From: Sindora glabra
Taxonomy: Eukaryota; Streptophyta; Magnoliopsida; Fabales; Fabaceae
DNA: 64,000 nucleotides
Assembly (NCBI GenBank): GCA_020226215.1
Contig: CM035230.1
Coordinates: 395,501 to 459,500 of the forward strand
Reading direction: 5' to 3'
The stretch's first letter is position 1, and each line of letters begins with the position of its first letter. Position numbers and translations under genes: made by a program. The notes beneath the pieces are model-generated. The model was not told the DNA's origin. It ran no database searches and saw nothing but the letters and a program-made list of their open reading frames with translations. Below are positions 25,084 through 37,060 of this stretch, in pieces.

Positions 25084-28000
25084 ATGAAAGTTAATATAAG
25101 TAGAATGGTATTTTCGAATTGCAAAAATCATGCTCTTTGAAAAAAGAAGATGAAAGATTTGTTTTATATGAAAAAATACTATTTGCCTGTATTTGTTACT
25201 AAAATACCTGAAAATAAATCAAATTTAGAATGGGATTTGTTGCATAGGTAGGTTTGTGAATATATCAAGCAATGAGTAGAAGAGAATGTGTAGAATCATA
25301 TTAAAGGAAAGACACATGCTCACACATTGTTGAACTTGTAAAGCTATATGCTAGAAAGACTAGAAATAATAAAATGATCATGATAAATCAAATGATGAGC
25401 ATAAAATATTAAAATAGCACTTTGATGATAGATCACTTGAATAAGTATCAAAAGATTTTCAATTAACTTTTTGCTATGAGTATTAAATTTGAAGATGAAG
25501 TTTAGGGTTTGATGTTTCTTGCTTCTTAACCAAACTCATAGCAGATATTAAGAATGTCTATATTTAATTCTACCCTAGATAGCATGATGACAATTAAAAT
25601 TACTAAAAATGGTGTCTTAAATGAAGAGTTGAGAAGGAAATTATAGAGTTCTTCTTCACAACTAGATGTTATGGTTGTTGAGTTGCATGAGAGAAGTAAA
25701 AGTTAGGATATAAGGAACAAAGATCAGAGCAAAAGCAAATCTAAGAAAAGATTTGAAAATATTGAGTATTATTATTGTAGCAAAAAGGAACATATCAAGA
25801 AATATTATTAGAAATTGTAGAAAGACAACAAAAATAAAAATCATACAAAAAAGAAAGAAAGGGTAAAGAAGATGAAAATGATGAAGTTTGCGCTAATATA
25901 ACTATTAACCAATTTCATTTAGTTCATGAAGATGATGTCATGAACCTTGCAAAGAATGAAACTAATTGAATAATTGATAGTGGTGCTTCCACTTATATTA
26001 TATGTAGAAGGAATATTTTTTTCATTTTACACTCCTATTGATTTTGAAGGTGTAAGATTGACTCATGAAGGTGTAATAAAGTATACTGATATTGAATATG
26101 TCTTTTTGAAGACATCTAATGGAACTAGATTAATCCTTAAAAGTATAAAACATGTTCTAGACATTCAGTTGGACCTACTTTTTGTAGGTAAACTTTGTGA
26201 TGAAGGCTACGATAATTTCTTCTTGTATGACCAATAAAGTTTACCAAGGGTTCTATGGTTGTAGCTAAAGGCTCAAGGTATTTTACACTTTTCTTGACTC
26301 AAGAAAAAATTGTTAAAGACATTATTAATTTTATGAAGTCAAGTAATGAGATTGAGTTATGGCATAAGAGATAGTGTCACATGAGTGAAAAAGGGATTGT
26401 TATCTTAGCTAAAAGAGATACATTATATGGAGTGTAGAGTTCACATTTATAGAAATATAATCACTATTTAGTTAGAAAACAGAACATAGTAGCTTTTAAG
26501 AGTTATCCACCTTCTAAAAAGTCAAAGATACTTAAATTGGTGCATTTTGGTGTATATGGTCCTATAAGTATGAGGATACTTAGCGATTCTCTTTATTTTA
26601 TTACATTTATTAATACTTAAGAAAGATATAGGCATACACATTGAAGGCAAAAGACTAGGTGTTTAGGGTATTTAAATAGTTTTAAACTTTAGTTGCAAGA
26701 AAAATAGAGAGGAAGTTGAAATATATATACACTAACAATGGAGATAAATATTCAAGATTTTTTTATGCTTATTACAAAGAACATAAAAAACACCACCAAA
26801 AACTCCTAAGTTGAATGACTTAGTTGAAAGGATAAATAGAACATTAGGTGAAAGAGTTAGATTTTTACTTTCACATACTGGACTGCTAAAAACTTTTTAG
26901 GTTGAAGCTTTGAATACAGTTGTGCATGTTTTAAATTGCTCTCTATATGTTCCTTTGTTGTTTGAAGTGCCAAAAAAGGTTTAGTTAAGTAAGAACATTT
27001 CTTATGATCATTTATGAGTTTTTAGATATAAAGCATTTATGCATATTCCCAAATATGAGAGATCCAAGCTTGATACGAAGATAAAGCAATACATATTTCT
27101 AGGTTATGGTGAAGATAAATTTGGCTACAAATTCTATGATCTTGTTGAAAAGAAGTTGATAAAAAATAGAGATGTTATGTTTGTAGAAGATCAAATATTG
27201 AAAAATATTAGTAAAGAAGAAATTATGGTGACTTAACATAGTAAACCATTACTTAACTTAGCATAATAAACCATTACCTAACTTGGGTAATAGTTTGTCC
27301 AAGAGAGAAGCAAGATAAAGTTGAAGTTTAGAATGTTGAACATGATGTAATTGATGTAGATGAAGCTATATAAAATAACAATGATGAATAACCAATACTA
27401 GAGGTTCTAGTTGTTAAACTTAGAAGATCCACTAAAATAAGATAACCTTTTACAAGGTATACTAAAGATGAGTTCATTCTTTTGACTGATAAGAGCCAGA
27501 ATGTTATGATGAGCCATGGAAGACAAACATAAGAGTATGTAGATTAAAGTTATGCAAGATAAAATGAAATCTTTATAGGAAAATCACACCTATAAGTTAG
27601 TAAAATTACCAAAAGGTATGAAAGTCTTGAAGAACAAGTGGGTGTATAAAATGAATGAAGAAAATAACTTTAAGTCTCGATATAATTCCAAATAGGTTGT
27701 GAAAAGGTTTAGTTAGAGAAAAAGAATTGATTTTAGTGAAATTTTTTCTCTTGTTGTGAAAATGTCTTCTATTCATACAATGCTTAGCTTAACAACTAGC
27801 CTTGATCTAGAAATTAAGCAAATGGATGTGAAGACAACTTTTCTTCATGGTAACTTAGAAGAAGAGATTTACATGGGGCAACTATAGGGTTTTAAAGTGA
27901 AACGAAAAGAAAATTATGTATACAGATTGAGAAAGAATATTTATGGGTTAAAACAGGCTCCTAAATAATGATACAAGAAGTTTAAGTTAGTTATAAGGGA

Positions 28001-28985
28001 GCAATATTTCCAAAAAATAACTTTTGATTATTGTGTATTTGTTTAAAAATTTTCTTATGATAATTTTATCATTCTTTTTTTTATGTTAATGATATTATGA
28101 TTATTGGCAAGAATGTTGTGGAAATTACTAAATTGAAGAAATAATTGAGTAAGCCTTTTATCATGAAAGATCTGAGTCAAGCAAAATAGATTTTAGGCAT
28201 GATTATTATTCAAGATAGAGGTGCAAGAAAACTCTATTTATCACAAGAAAAGTACATCAAAGAGATACTTTAGAGGTTTGGTATGGAAAATGTCAAAGTT
28301 ATTTCAAGTCCTCTTACTTTTTATTTTAAATTGAGTACTAAGCAATATCCAACTATAGATGAGGAATAGCAAAATATGAAAAGAATTCCTTATGCCTTAG
28401 TAATTGGATGTTTAATGTATGTGATGATATGTACTAGGCTTAACATTACTCATGTTGTTGGTACAATAAGTCATTTTTTCTCAAATCTAGGTAAAAAGCA
28501 TTGAAATGTTGTAAAATAGATTATAAAATATCTTCAAGATACAATTAAATTGAGTTTATGTTTTGAAAATGAAAATATTAATTCTTATAAATCTACTTCT
28601 AGTCTCTTGATTAATTTTATAAGAGGAGTTGTGGCATCGCAATCCAAATTATAAAAATGTGTTGCTCTTTCAATAACAAAGATGGAATTTATTGCATCAA
28701 TTGAAACACATAAAGAGTTGTTGTGGATGAAGAATTTTCGTCAAGAACTTAGATTTAAGCAAAATCGTTATATTTTGTTATGTGACAATTAGAGTGCAAT
28801 ACATCTTAGTAAAAATTTTACTTTCCATAAAAGGTCAAAACATATTAATGTTTGTTATTAGTGGATACATAATATTTTGCATAATAAGTTATTGGAATAT
28901 AAGAAAGTTCATACAAATAATAATGGTATTAATATGTTCACTAAACCTTTACTGAGGAAAAAGCTTGAAACATATTGTTCAATAG
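25084..28985 (+). pseudogene. Copia gag-pol (broken)
   Basis: Gag runs from about 25084 to 25900, with a degenerate zinc knuckle (YYYCSKKEHIKKYY) near 25765. The protease DSGAS box is intact at 25976-25990, but a frameshift follows within 30 codons. A GAG-pre-integrase segment (ELWHKR.CHMSEKG) lies near 26355. The integrase C-terminus at 27039-27236 reads IPKYERSKLDTKIKQYIFLG and ends near VMFVEDQ. RT runs from about 27540 to 28160, with the YVDD box now YVND. RNase H runs from about 28340 to 28960 with IGCLMYVMICTR, CDN-stop-SAIHLSKN and MFTKPL. Multiple in-frame stops (for example 27966-27971, 28652-28654, 28790-28792) make it non-functional. Confidence 0.88.
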
Positions 28986-29012
28986 CTAGAATGGCAACAT
29001 TCCTCACTCAGT

Positions 29013-29027
29013 CAAAAGGGGGAGATT
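29013..29027 (+). other. Copia polypurine tract
   Basis: CAAAAGGGGGAGATT lies immediately before the 3' LTR start and is the canonical copia plus-strand primer. Confidence 0.85.
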
Positions 29028-29907
29028 TGTTGATGGTGGCTCCCTTCTAAGTGGATACACAATATCTTTATATTTATTATTTTTTATAAATAAGAAAAAA
29101 TTATAAAAGTAAAAAAAGATGTGTTTAGGCATTTTTTGAAATAAGCCCTATTTTGGGCTTTTGATCAAAGTCTTTCAAAGGATATGTGAATTCCTAGAAC
29201 AGGCATGAAGGCTTATATAGTTGAATAGAGTTCAAAAAAGGAATTCATGTGTTAGTTGAATTGAAGAAAAAAAATTCATCTTAAACGACGTGAAGACTTT
29301 AATATATATAATAGTCTTATGAATTGAGTGGCTTGGAGTTCTACAAAGAACCACATCTAGGGTTCTCTATTGGTGTTTGATTTGAAGCAACAGGGGAATT
29401 TATTTCTATTTGTAGGATAGCATAAAAAATATTTAATACAATTTTTTCAAATTGTATTAGAAATTTTATCATCTTTTTTACTCAGATTTACATTAGATTT
29501 GGCTACATTATTCCTAGAAATTTGAGTAGTATAGTGCATATTTCTTTTCTATTTCTCTTCTCCTTTATTGGCTGATTTATATAATAATTAGTGATAATTA
29601 TTGTATTGATTTTGTTGAGAATTCTATTGGTTGTGATGAAGAGTTTTATACTAGATATTTCTTAAAATTTTTAAAAAGATATTGTATCTATTATTTTATT
29701 AGTTAATTTTTTTTACTCAACTAGATCTCATGATTTTTACTTTCACATTAAGGATTTTTCACGTTAAAAATTTCTACTCTCCTAATGTATTTTTTTATAA
29801 TATTTTCTAGTGTATATTTTATTATATGTGTGGAAAAGACAATTTGAGTAAATAATTTAATTTTTTGTTGCATGTTACTTTGATCTTGGTAATTATTTTT
29901 CCCAACA
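29028..29907 (+). repeat. Copia 3' LTR
   Basis: It begins TGTTGATGG and ends CCCAACA. It is collinear with the 5' LTR but diverged by many transitions and small indels. Confidence 0.9.
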
Positions 29908-30329
29908 CTATGAAAGTGGATGAAGTTTTAGGTCATAACCTAAACTACTTTGCTTCTGATCCCGTAATATCATATTAGACTTTGGGCACATTGACGGATG
30001 AATGAAAATGGAAAAGTAAGGAGCATAGATGTGTCATCAACATGGCATCCAAGTACATTTTTGTATATGGGAGTTTGTTATAGGAATACACATGCATTAT
30101 ATAATAGTCCACTAAGGCACAATTGGTAGCCATTCACTAGAGCTTGTAGCAGAGTAGGAATGACTAAAAAGGTATTAATGTCACCTTGCTTTCAAGGATA
30201 CAAAGTGTTTATTCAATGTGAATCTAGCATTCATCTTAACATGTCATATCCCTAAATGTAGCACATTCCAACTAGATTATGTAAGTTAGTCCACAGTAAC
30301 CTAGCAGAGTATTACAAGGTCAAGAGAAA

Positions 30330-31983
30330 TATGAGTAGCCATCCACAAGTTTTAGAAAATTCAATGGAGAATGCTTTAATTGTGAGAGAAAGATCATATA
30401 GCTTAATTCTATCACTCTAAGAGAAAGATAACTAAAGGAAATGCAACAATATCAAGCTAACCATAAGAAGACGATAGTGAAGAAGATTAAGAAATTAATA
30501 CATCAAGTTGTGTGCTAAAGCAAAATGAAAAATCAATAATTACAATATCCAAATATTGATGCATTAACTATAACAAGGATTGGATATTTGATTCTAGATG
30601 GCCGAATCATATGGCTGGAGATAAAGAAAAGTTACAAAACTTGTCCAAGTATTCAGGAAATTGAATGGTGGTAATTGCTGACAATTCTAGACTGTTAGTT
30701 GTCCTTATTGGAAAACAATGGTGACATCTCGACCAAATATAAAGGAAATTCAATTAGAAAACATGCTTCATGTGCATGGTATGGAGAAGAATAACTATCT
30801 ATGTTTCAATTAACTAAGAAGGGAAAATGTGTTATGTTTAAGTCAAATGACATGAAATTTTACAAGAACACTAAAGTAGAAGTGACACCAGTCATGGCAG
30901 GAAAGAAGATGCAATTTGTTTACATGATGTTTGCAAAGACAATGTATGTAAACAAAGTTTGAAAGAGTTAGATAGCCAATCTATGGCATGCACATCTAAA
31001 ATATGTGAGTTATCAAAAACTATAAGTGATGATTAAAAAGACAATGCCTAAAGGGTTACCATAACTTAAGGTTCAAGATGGAGTAATTTACATTAGTTGC
31101 TAGTGCAAGATAACACATTAACTACCTTACACAAAGTCAAAGTACAAAGCTAAAGAGCTATTAGAATTGGTTCATTCAAACATCTTCAAACCAATAAAAC
31201 AAGCATTACTAAGTGGCAAAGAGTACATGATCAACTTTATAGATAGCTATTCAATGAATGTGTGGGTGAACTTCATGAAAAATAAATTTAATATGTTAAT
31301 GAAATTTAAGGAATTCAAAGATAAGGTTGAGAATGAAATATGCAAGAAGATATGGTTTCTATAAAGTATTAATGATGGAAAGTACACATCAAAGAATTTC
31401 AATGAGTATCTCCAAAGCTGTAAGTTTCAAAAATAGTTAATGTATGCAAATACTCCATAATAGAATAGCATAGCAAAAAGTAAGAACTAGCATCTTATAG
31501 AGATTTTGCAAAAGCAAATGTCTATTATAGGGATATGATGAGCATTTCAAAGGCAAGTTCAACAAGAAGGCTCCTTGCTATATCTTTATAAGATATAAAG
31601 AGCAAAGAAAAGGATGGAAATGTTGCAGCCTAAGTATTAGAAAATGCTTGGTATCAAGGAATGTTGTATTCAATGAGTCGTCATCTTAGTAGGGGCACAA
31701 ACTTGTGCCATTACCAAATGAGACAAGATTTGAAGATCTAGTATAGGAGAAGTAAGGGGGAGCAATCATAACTAAGTGTTCAAGTAAATCAACAAGGGTA
31801 AGTTGAGGATAGCATAATTTCAAGATTATTAAGAGTTCAAATAAGTCCATGAAAAAAGTATTGAATAATGTATGAAAAATAAAGAATCAAGAAAGATTGA
31901 AGATGAAACAAGATCATTTGCCTTGAAAAGGTCAAACAGATAATGAAAACCTAATCCAAATATTTGGACAAGTAGGAAGTCAA
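30330..31983 (+). pseudogene. Second Ty1/copia gag-pol remnant
   Basis: A zinc-knuckle start (ECFNCERK-like) lies near 30370. Protease begins at 30578 as DWIFDSRWPNHMAGDKEKL, with the usual DSG turned to DSR. A GAG-pre-integrase segment (NLWHAHLKYVSYQKL) lies near 30975. The integrase N-terminus and core run from about 31140 to 31530, including ELLELVHSNIFKPIKQ, NVWVNFMKNKF and NDGKYTSKNF. The integrase C-terminal motif (KKRMEMLQP, then RNVVF-like VVILV) follows at about 31600-31690, after an internal gap. RT and RNase H are absent, so a large deletion joins integrase almost directly to the 3' LTR. Its lineage differs from the 24-30 kb element. Confidence 0.75.
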
Positions 31984-32410
31984 TGTTGAGGAAAAGTATT
32001 GAAATGCAACACCAACTTTGTGATAAGTTCTAGAAATCTTCATTAATTATCAAAATTTTCTAGGCCAAAAATGTTCTAGCAATAGTTAGAGGTTAGAACT
32101 ATGTTATAATAATTATTGGAATTGTTTGGAAAGTTATAGAACATAAGCCAATTACATTAGGAATTGATTTATGAAGCTATAAATAAGACTAACGCTTGTG
32201 TGCTTGAGATGGAGTGAAGTGAGCAAGTCAAATGCAAAGAGCAAAGAGCTTTGGTAAGATAGAACAAGGGAGTGTGATATAGTGTAGGTATATGTAAATT
32301 AATCAAATGATGTGCAATTGAGTTGAGAGAAAGTGTAAATGTGTATTGTACTTGTGAGTTTATTTAAATTAATAGCCCACCATTTCCAACTCTTTCTTTT
32401 TCTCTCAAAA
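31984..32410 (+). mobile_element. Copia 3' LTR remnant
   Basis: It starts TGTTGAGGAAAAG at 31984 after a GGAAGTCAA-type tract. It has a TATA-like GCTATAAATAAG near 32189 followed by a GAGTGAAGTGAGC-type leader. The right end is uncertain. Confidence 0.55.
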
Positions 32411-33780
32411 TGTTTTTACCCGTCCATTTCCATATCACTATTAGTAAAGAATAGGCCTTTTTGAGATTGCAGATTAAAAAACAACAAAGAACCACTTTTA
32501 AGAAAATCATGCTCTAATGATAAAATAGAAAGTCATGAGGCAAGGGTTAAGTAGATAATAAAATCTATAAAATTCACAAGTGGTTTGCAATTACATTTTA
32601 TAAATTTTATAATGAAAGGAGAGGAATAGACCTATATATGATCGAGTGTTTACCCAACCTAAAAAGTCCAATTTGAAAAATATAAAATTTAAATTTTTTT
32701 ATGATTTAGATATTTATTAGACTTTTTTTAAATAATTCAATTAATATTCAAATTAGACTTATTATCATTATATGAAATGAATTAATCAAATTATATAAAT
32801 ACATTTTTATTAATACAATTATATATTATAAAAAAATAGCTATATCTAATTATTTTGAATGCAAAAATACTTAATTTGATATAATAAGAGATTTTATATA
32901 TTTAAATATTCTATTATCTATTTAAGTATATATATATATTTATATAAAATTTAATTTTTACTTAAAATAATAAAAATAAAAATAATCAATTTTTTTAATC
33001 AGATCTCCGACCATATATAATTTTAATCATATACTAAATTTTAAACTCTAAACCAAATTTTTTTAAAAACTAAATGGGCTAAATTTATAACATTATATTT
33101 CATGTAATTATGTGCAATCTCTATCTAGAAAGGAACAAATCCATTTTAAAGATTATCTGGTCCAAAACTAAAATTGGTTTAAGTCATTTCTTAACCCAAA
33201 AAAAAAATGTCTTGCAGTATATTATTTACGATTTTTTTTCCTAGACTGAATGATGGGTAATATGGGTAGATTAATACTGTAAAATAACATGGCATTCAAA
33301 TGGAAACTAGGCTAAACAAATTTTAACAGTCCGCTCTTAACAAACCTATTTGGTCTCAAGAAGTCTAATAATAATTATTTAGGAAAAAAATTAGATTGGT
33401 ACTGTTTATTACAATTTATTGCAGCGAAGTATCATATGCTCACTTTCTTTCATTTAAGTGCACCCACGTATGAAAATTTACTACAATGCCCGAAAAACAA
33501 AATAAAATACTTACAACGTATTTTGAGAAGATTAAAAGTATCAAAATAAAAATCTCTTTTGTCACATATTAAAATTTAAAAAATTTTAATTTTATAAAAA
33601 TAAAAAATAAAAGATTAAAAACTTAAAAAAACTAAAATTAGGAAACTTTTAACTTTATAAAAATTAAATTAATATAAAATTTTAATTATAAGTAAAATTA
33701 ATAAAAATTTAATTTTTAGGGATTAAAATAAATTTTTAGTTAAAATAAAAATAAAATAAATAAAAAATAATTATCATATA
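32411..33780. other. Unassigned AT-rich stretch
   Basis: I see no coding or clear repeats. GC falls further from about 32650 onward. Confidence 0.4.
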
Positions 33781-35890
33781 TGAATTATTGTTTTAAAATC
33801 AAACAGTAACATATTACTATTTAGAAATAAAATAGTAACATTCTTATTTAACAGTTTTATTATTAATGAGACTTGATTTATCTATTTGTTTTAGATTTTT
33901 TATCGATGTTACTATTTAGAGACAAAACTATAACACCTTTTTTTTTGCAGTCTGGTTATTAATAAGACTTGATTTATCTATTTATTTTAAGTTTTTGGTC
34001 GATATTACTATTTTGAAACTAAACAGTAACATGTTATTGTCTAGAGACGAAATAGTAACACCATCTTCTTTTGACAGTTTGATTGTTAATGAAATTTAAT
34101 TTATCTATTTATTTTTAATTTTTTGTTGGTGTTATTGTTTAGAGATAAAATAGTAATACCTTTTTCTTTTAACAGTTTGTTTGTTAATAAAACTTGATTT
34201 ATCCATTTATTTTAGGTTTTTAATCGATGATACTATTTTAAAATTAAATAATAACACCCTTTTCTTTAGCATTTTGGTTGTCAATAAAACTTGAATTATT
34301 CATTTATTTTAGATTTTTTATCGATATTACTATTTTAAAACTAAACAGTAACATATTACTGTCTAGATACGAAATAGTAACACCCTCTTCTTTTGGCAAT
34401 TTTATTATTAATGAGACTTTATTTATCTATTTATTTCAAATTTTTTATCGTTGTTATTATTTGAAAATGAAATAGTAACACCTTTTTCTTTTAGCAATTT
34501 GGTTATTAATGAGATTTAATTTATATATTTATTTTAGGTTTTTAGTTGATATTACTGTTTTAAAATTAAATAGTAATATTTTATTATCTGAAGACGAAAT
34601 AATAATACTCTCTTATTTAACAATTTTGTTATTAACGAAACTTAATTTATCCATTTATTTTAAGTTTTTTATTAATGTTATTATTTGAAAACAAAATAAT
34701 AACAACCTTTTTTTTTATAGTTTAGTTATTAATAAGATTTGATTTATTTATTTATTTTGAGTTTTCAGTTAATATTACTATCTAAAGACGAAACAATAAC
34801 ATGTTATTATTTAGAAATAAAATAGTAACACCCTCTTCTTTTGTCAATTTGATTATTAACAAGATTTAATTTATCTATTTATTTTGAGTTTTTGGTTGGT
34901 GTTAGTTACTATTTGAAGATGAAATAATAACACTCTTCTTTTAGTAATTTAGTTATTAATAAGACTTAATTTATCCATTTATTTTATATTTTATTTAATG
35001 TTATTATTTTAAAACCAAAAAGTAACATGTTCTTATCTAAAGATAAAATAGTAACACCCTCTTCTTTTGATAGTTTAATTATTAATAAGACTTGATTTAT
35101 CAATTTATTTTAGATTTTTGGTCGATGTTATTGTTTAAAAAAAATAATAACATCCTCTTCTTTTAGTAGTTTGGTTGTTAATAAGATTTAATTTATTCAT
35201 TTATTTTAAATTTTTAGTTAATGTTACTATTTTAAAACCAAACAGTAACATCCTCTTTTTTGACAGTTTAGTTGTTAATGATACTTGATTTATCCATTTA
35301 TTTTGAATTTTTTATCGATGTTACTGTTTAGAGATGAAACAATAACACTATCTTCTCTGGTAGTTTAATTATTAATGATACTTAATTTATTTATTTATTT
35401 TAAATTTTTTGTCAATATTATTGTTTAGAGATGAAACAATAACACTCTCTTCTCTCGTAGTTTAATTGTTAATGAGACTTGATTTATTCATTTATTTTAA
35501 ATTTTTTATCGATGTTACTATTTTGAAAATGAAATAATAACTAGTTAATGTCTGAAGATCAAATAGTAGTAACATACTGTTATTTAATAATTTAATTGTT
35601 AATAAAACTAAATTTATTCATTTATTTTAAATTTTTTGTTAATGTTATGTCTAAAGACCAAAAAGTAACATGCTTTTCTTTGATAATTTGATTGTTAATA
35701 AAAGTTGATTTATCCATTTATTTTAAATTTTTTTTATTGATGTTATTGTTTGGAGATCAAATATAATATATTATTATTTGACAATTTGATTGCTAAGTAT
35801 TGATTTATCCATTTATTTTAAATTTTTTATTAATGTTACTATTTAGAGAGAAAATAATAATATATTACTATTTGATCTATAAATAATAAC
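33781..35890 (+). repeat. Tandem array, 19 units of about 97 or about 127 bp
   Basis: A phrase of the form (G/A)ATTTATC.ATTTATTTTA recurs at 33875, 33971, 34098, 34196, 34293, 34420, 34518, 34644, 34741, 34868, 34968, 35094, 35190, 35287, 35384, 35481, 35611, 35707 and 35802. Spacings fall into two classes: 95-100 bp and 126-130 bp. Long units carry an extra segment of about 30 bp that duplicates the AAACAGTAACAT...ACGAAATAGTAACACC block. From 33875 to 35094 long and short units alternate almost regularly. The copies are diverged, so the array is old. Short open frames inside it are by-products. Confidence 0.93.
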
Positions 35891-36529
35891 TATTATTTAG
35901 TATTTTTATTTGTTAAGAAAATTTTTATAATACTACAAGACACCAAAAAAGTTAGGAAGCAAAAATTTAATGTGAAATTTGAATAAATTTGAATTAATAA
36001 AAATGTGATTAAAGTTAAAAAACTAACAAGAAAATAATGAAAAATTAAAAAAATAATTAAAAAAAGTATTTTTTTTTTTTGCCAACCAAAGCAAGATTGG
36101 CATTTTTACAAACACATAAATCTCAAAAAATTACATGAAATAACAAAAATTCGTCTAAAATAGATAACTGAACACAAAGTTTATAATCGTTTAAAATTTT
36201 AAATATAATTTACATATTTCTAATTAGATGAAATTCGCCAACCCAAATTTTCTTATTTTCTATCGAAAAATAATAGGAAGATGAATGAAAACAAATGATC
36301 ACATACAAAAATTGGTCAATTAATCATGAAATTATATTTTTTCAAAATTTCTAATTCATAATCACATTCTTATGATTAAAAAAAAATATTTTGAAAATAT
36401 AACAATAATAATTCATAAAACCGACATTTATTTGAAATAAATATCAATACTAACACATCTTTAAAAAAATTTTAAAAAGCAATACTACGATACAATTTAT
36501 CATACTTTTTATTGTTGTATACATGGAAA
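35891..36529. other. Unassigned AT-rich stretch
   Basis: Nothing recognised apart from a run of T at about 36068. Confidence 0.4.
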
Positions 36530-37060
36530 GTAGAGCCGAGCCAATTTTAAGAGCCCGTACTGTACCGGCCGATTCGGCCTAAAGAAATCCTATAATAATC
36601 AGTTTTTATCGTTGTTAGGGTGGAACCGAGTTCTAAGATTGAACTTATAAAGTTTCGGTCGGTTTAAGGCATACGCATATGAACTGCCCACATGAAAATC
36701 TCACTGAACACTAGCATTTTTTTTTTTTTTTCCCTTTTTGATTCCCCAATAAATGACGCCGTTTCTTCACACATTTTATTTGATTTTGAAACCCTAGCTC
36801 AACAGCCACCAACAAAACGTTTCTATCTCCCTCATCACTTGCCACTCTCAATCTACAAACCCCACCCCAGCGAAGTAATCACCGTTTCTTTCTCCCTTAT
36901 CTCTTCTCACTCTCAATTTACAAACAGTAGCTTAGCCGTCACTATTTCTCTCCCCCTCATCTCTTCCCACTCTCAATTTACAAACAGTAGCTTAGCCGTC
37001 ACTATTTCTCTCCCCCTCATCTCTTCCCACGTACGCATAGTTCTCAAATGTCATCAAATC
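36530..37060 (+). other. GC-richer leader-like island
   Basis: A stretch at 36530-36660 carries CCGGCCGATTCGGCC and GTTTCGGTCGGTTT, motifs common at the edges of plant DNA transposons. It is followed by a CT-rich segment, GACGCCGTTT, and tandem 60-bp copies. It resembles the 5' leader of a transposase or host gene, but no coding follows that I recognise. Confidence 0.35.
36838..37032 (+). repeat. 60-bp tandem duplication in CT-rich leader
   Basis: Two almost identical 60-bp units (36899-36958 and 36959-37018; one T/C difference in TCTTC(T/C)CAC) follow a diverged third unit at 36838-36898. A partial fourth starts at 37019. Because 60 is a multiple of three, the surrounding open frame is not broken, but I do not think it codes. 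Confidence 0.9.

Larger units (their letters stand above)
24160..29907 (+). mobile_element. Complete, inactive Ty1/copia retrotransposon
   Basis: A 5.75-kb element with LTRs of 879 and 880 bp, both beginning TGTTG and ending CCAACA, and flanked by a 4-of-5 target duplication. Internal order is PBS, gag, protease, integrase, RT, RNase H, polypurine tract, as in copia. The sequence style of integrase and RT resembles the TNT1-like group. The LTRs are visibly diverged, so the insertion is old. Many stops in pol arise where a CAG, CAA or TGG codon is expected, which points to cytosine-methylation decay. Confidence 0.92.
23987..30033 (-). pseudogene. 98-codon frame interrupted by a copia element
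   Basis: On the minus strand the segment 30033-29913 followed directly by 24159-23987 (one copy of the 5-base target duplication kept) forms a single frame of 294 bases without an internal stop, ending TGG-TGA. The copia element 24160-29907 lies exactly at the join. The encoded sequence includes LGYDLKLHPLSQHRSSLLRA and WDKVASTGPDCFDMALEGVS, which look like ordinary folded protein. A pyrimidine-rich run then CAAAG or ATCAG upstream, and TTTG-GTGAAT at the end, could be splice sites. I cannot name the family. Most likely it is one exon of a gene killed by the insertion; chance is possible but unlikely at this AT content. Confidence 0.4.

Noticed and set aside
34278..34475. 65-codon frame in the tandem array
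   Set aside because: The peptide simply repeats the unit (LFIYFRFF, LFIYLFQIF). It is a repeat artefact.
33781..35890. CRISPR-like appearance of a regularly spaced repeat
   Set aside because: Units are tandem and similar along their whole length. There are no unique spacers and no cas genes, and the DNA is plant nuclear.
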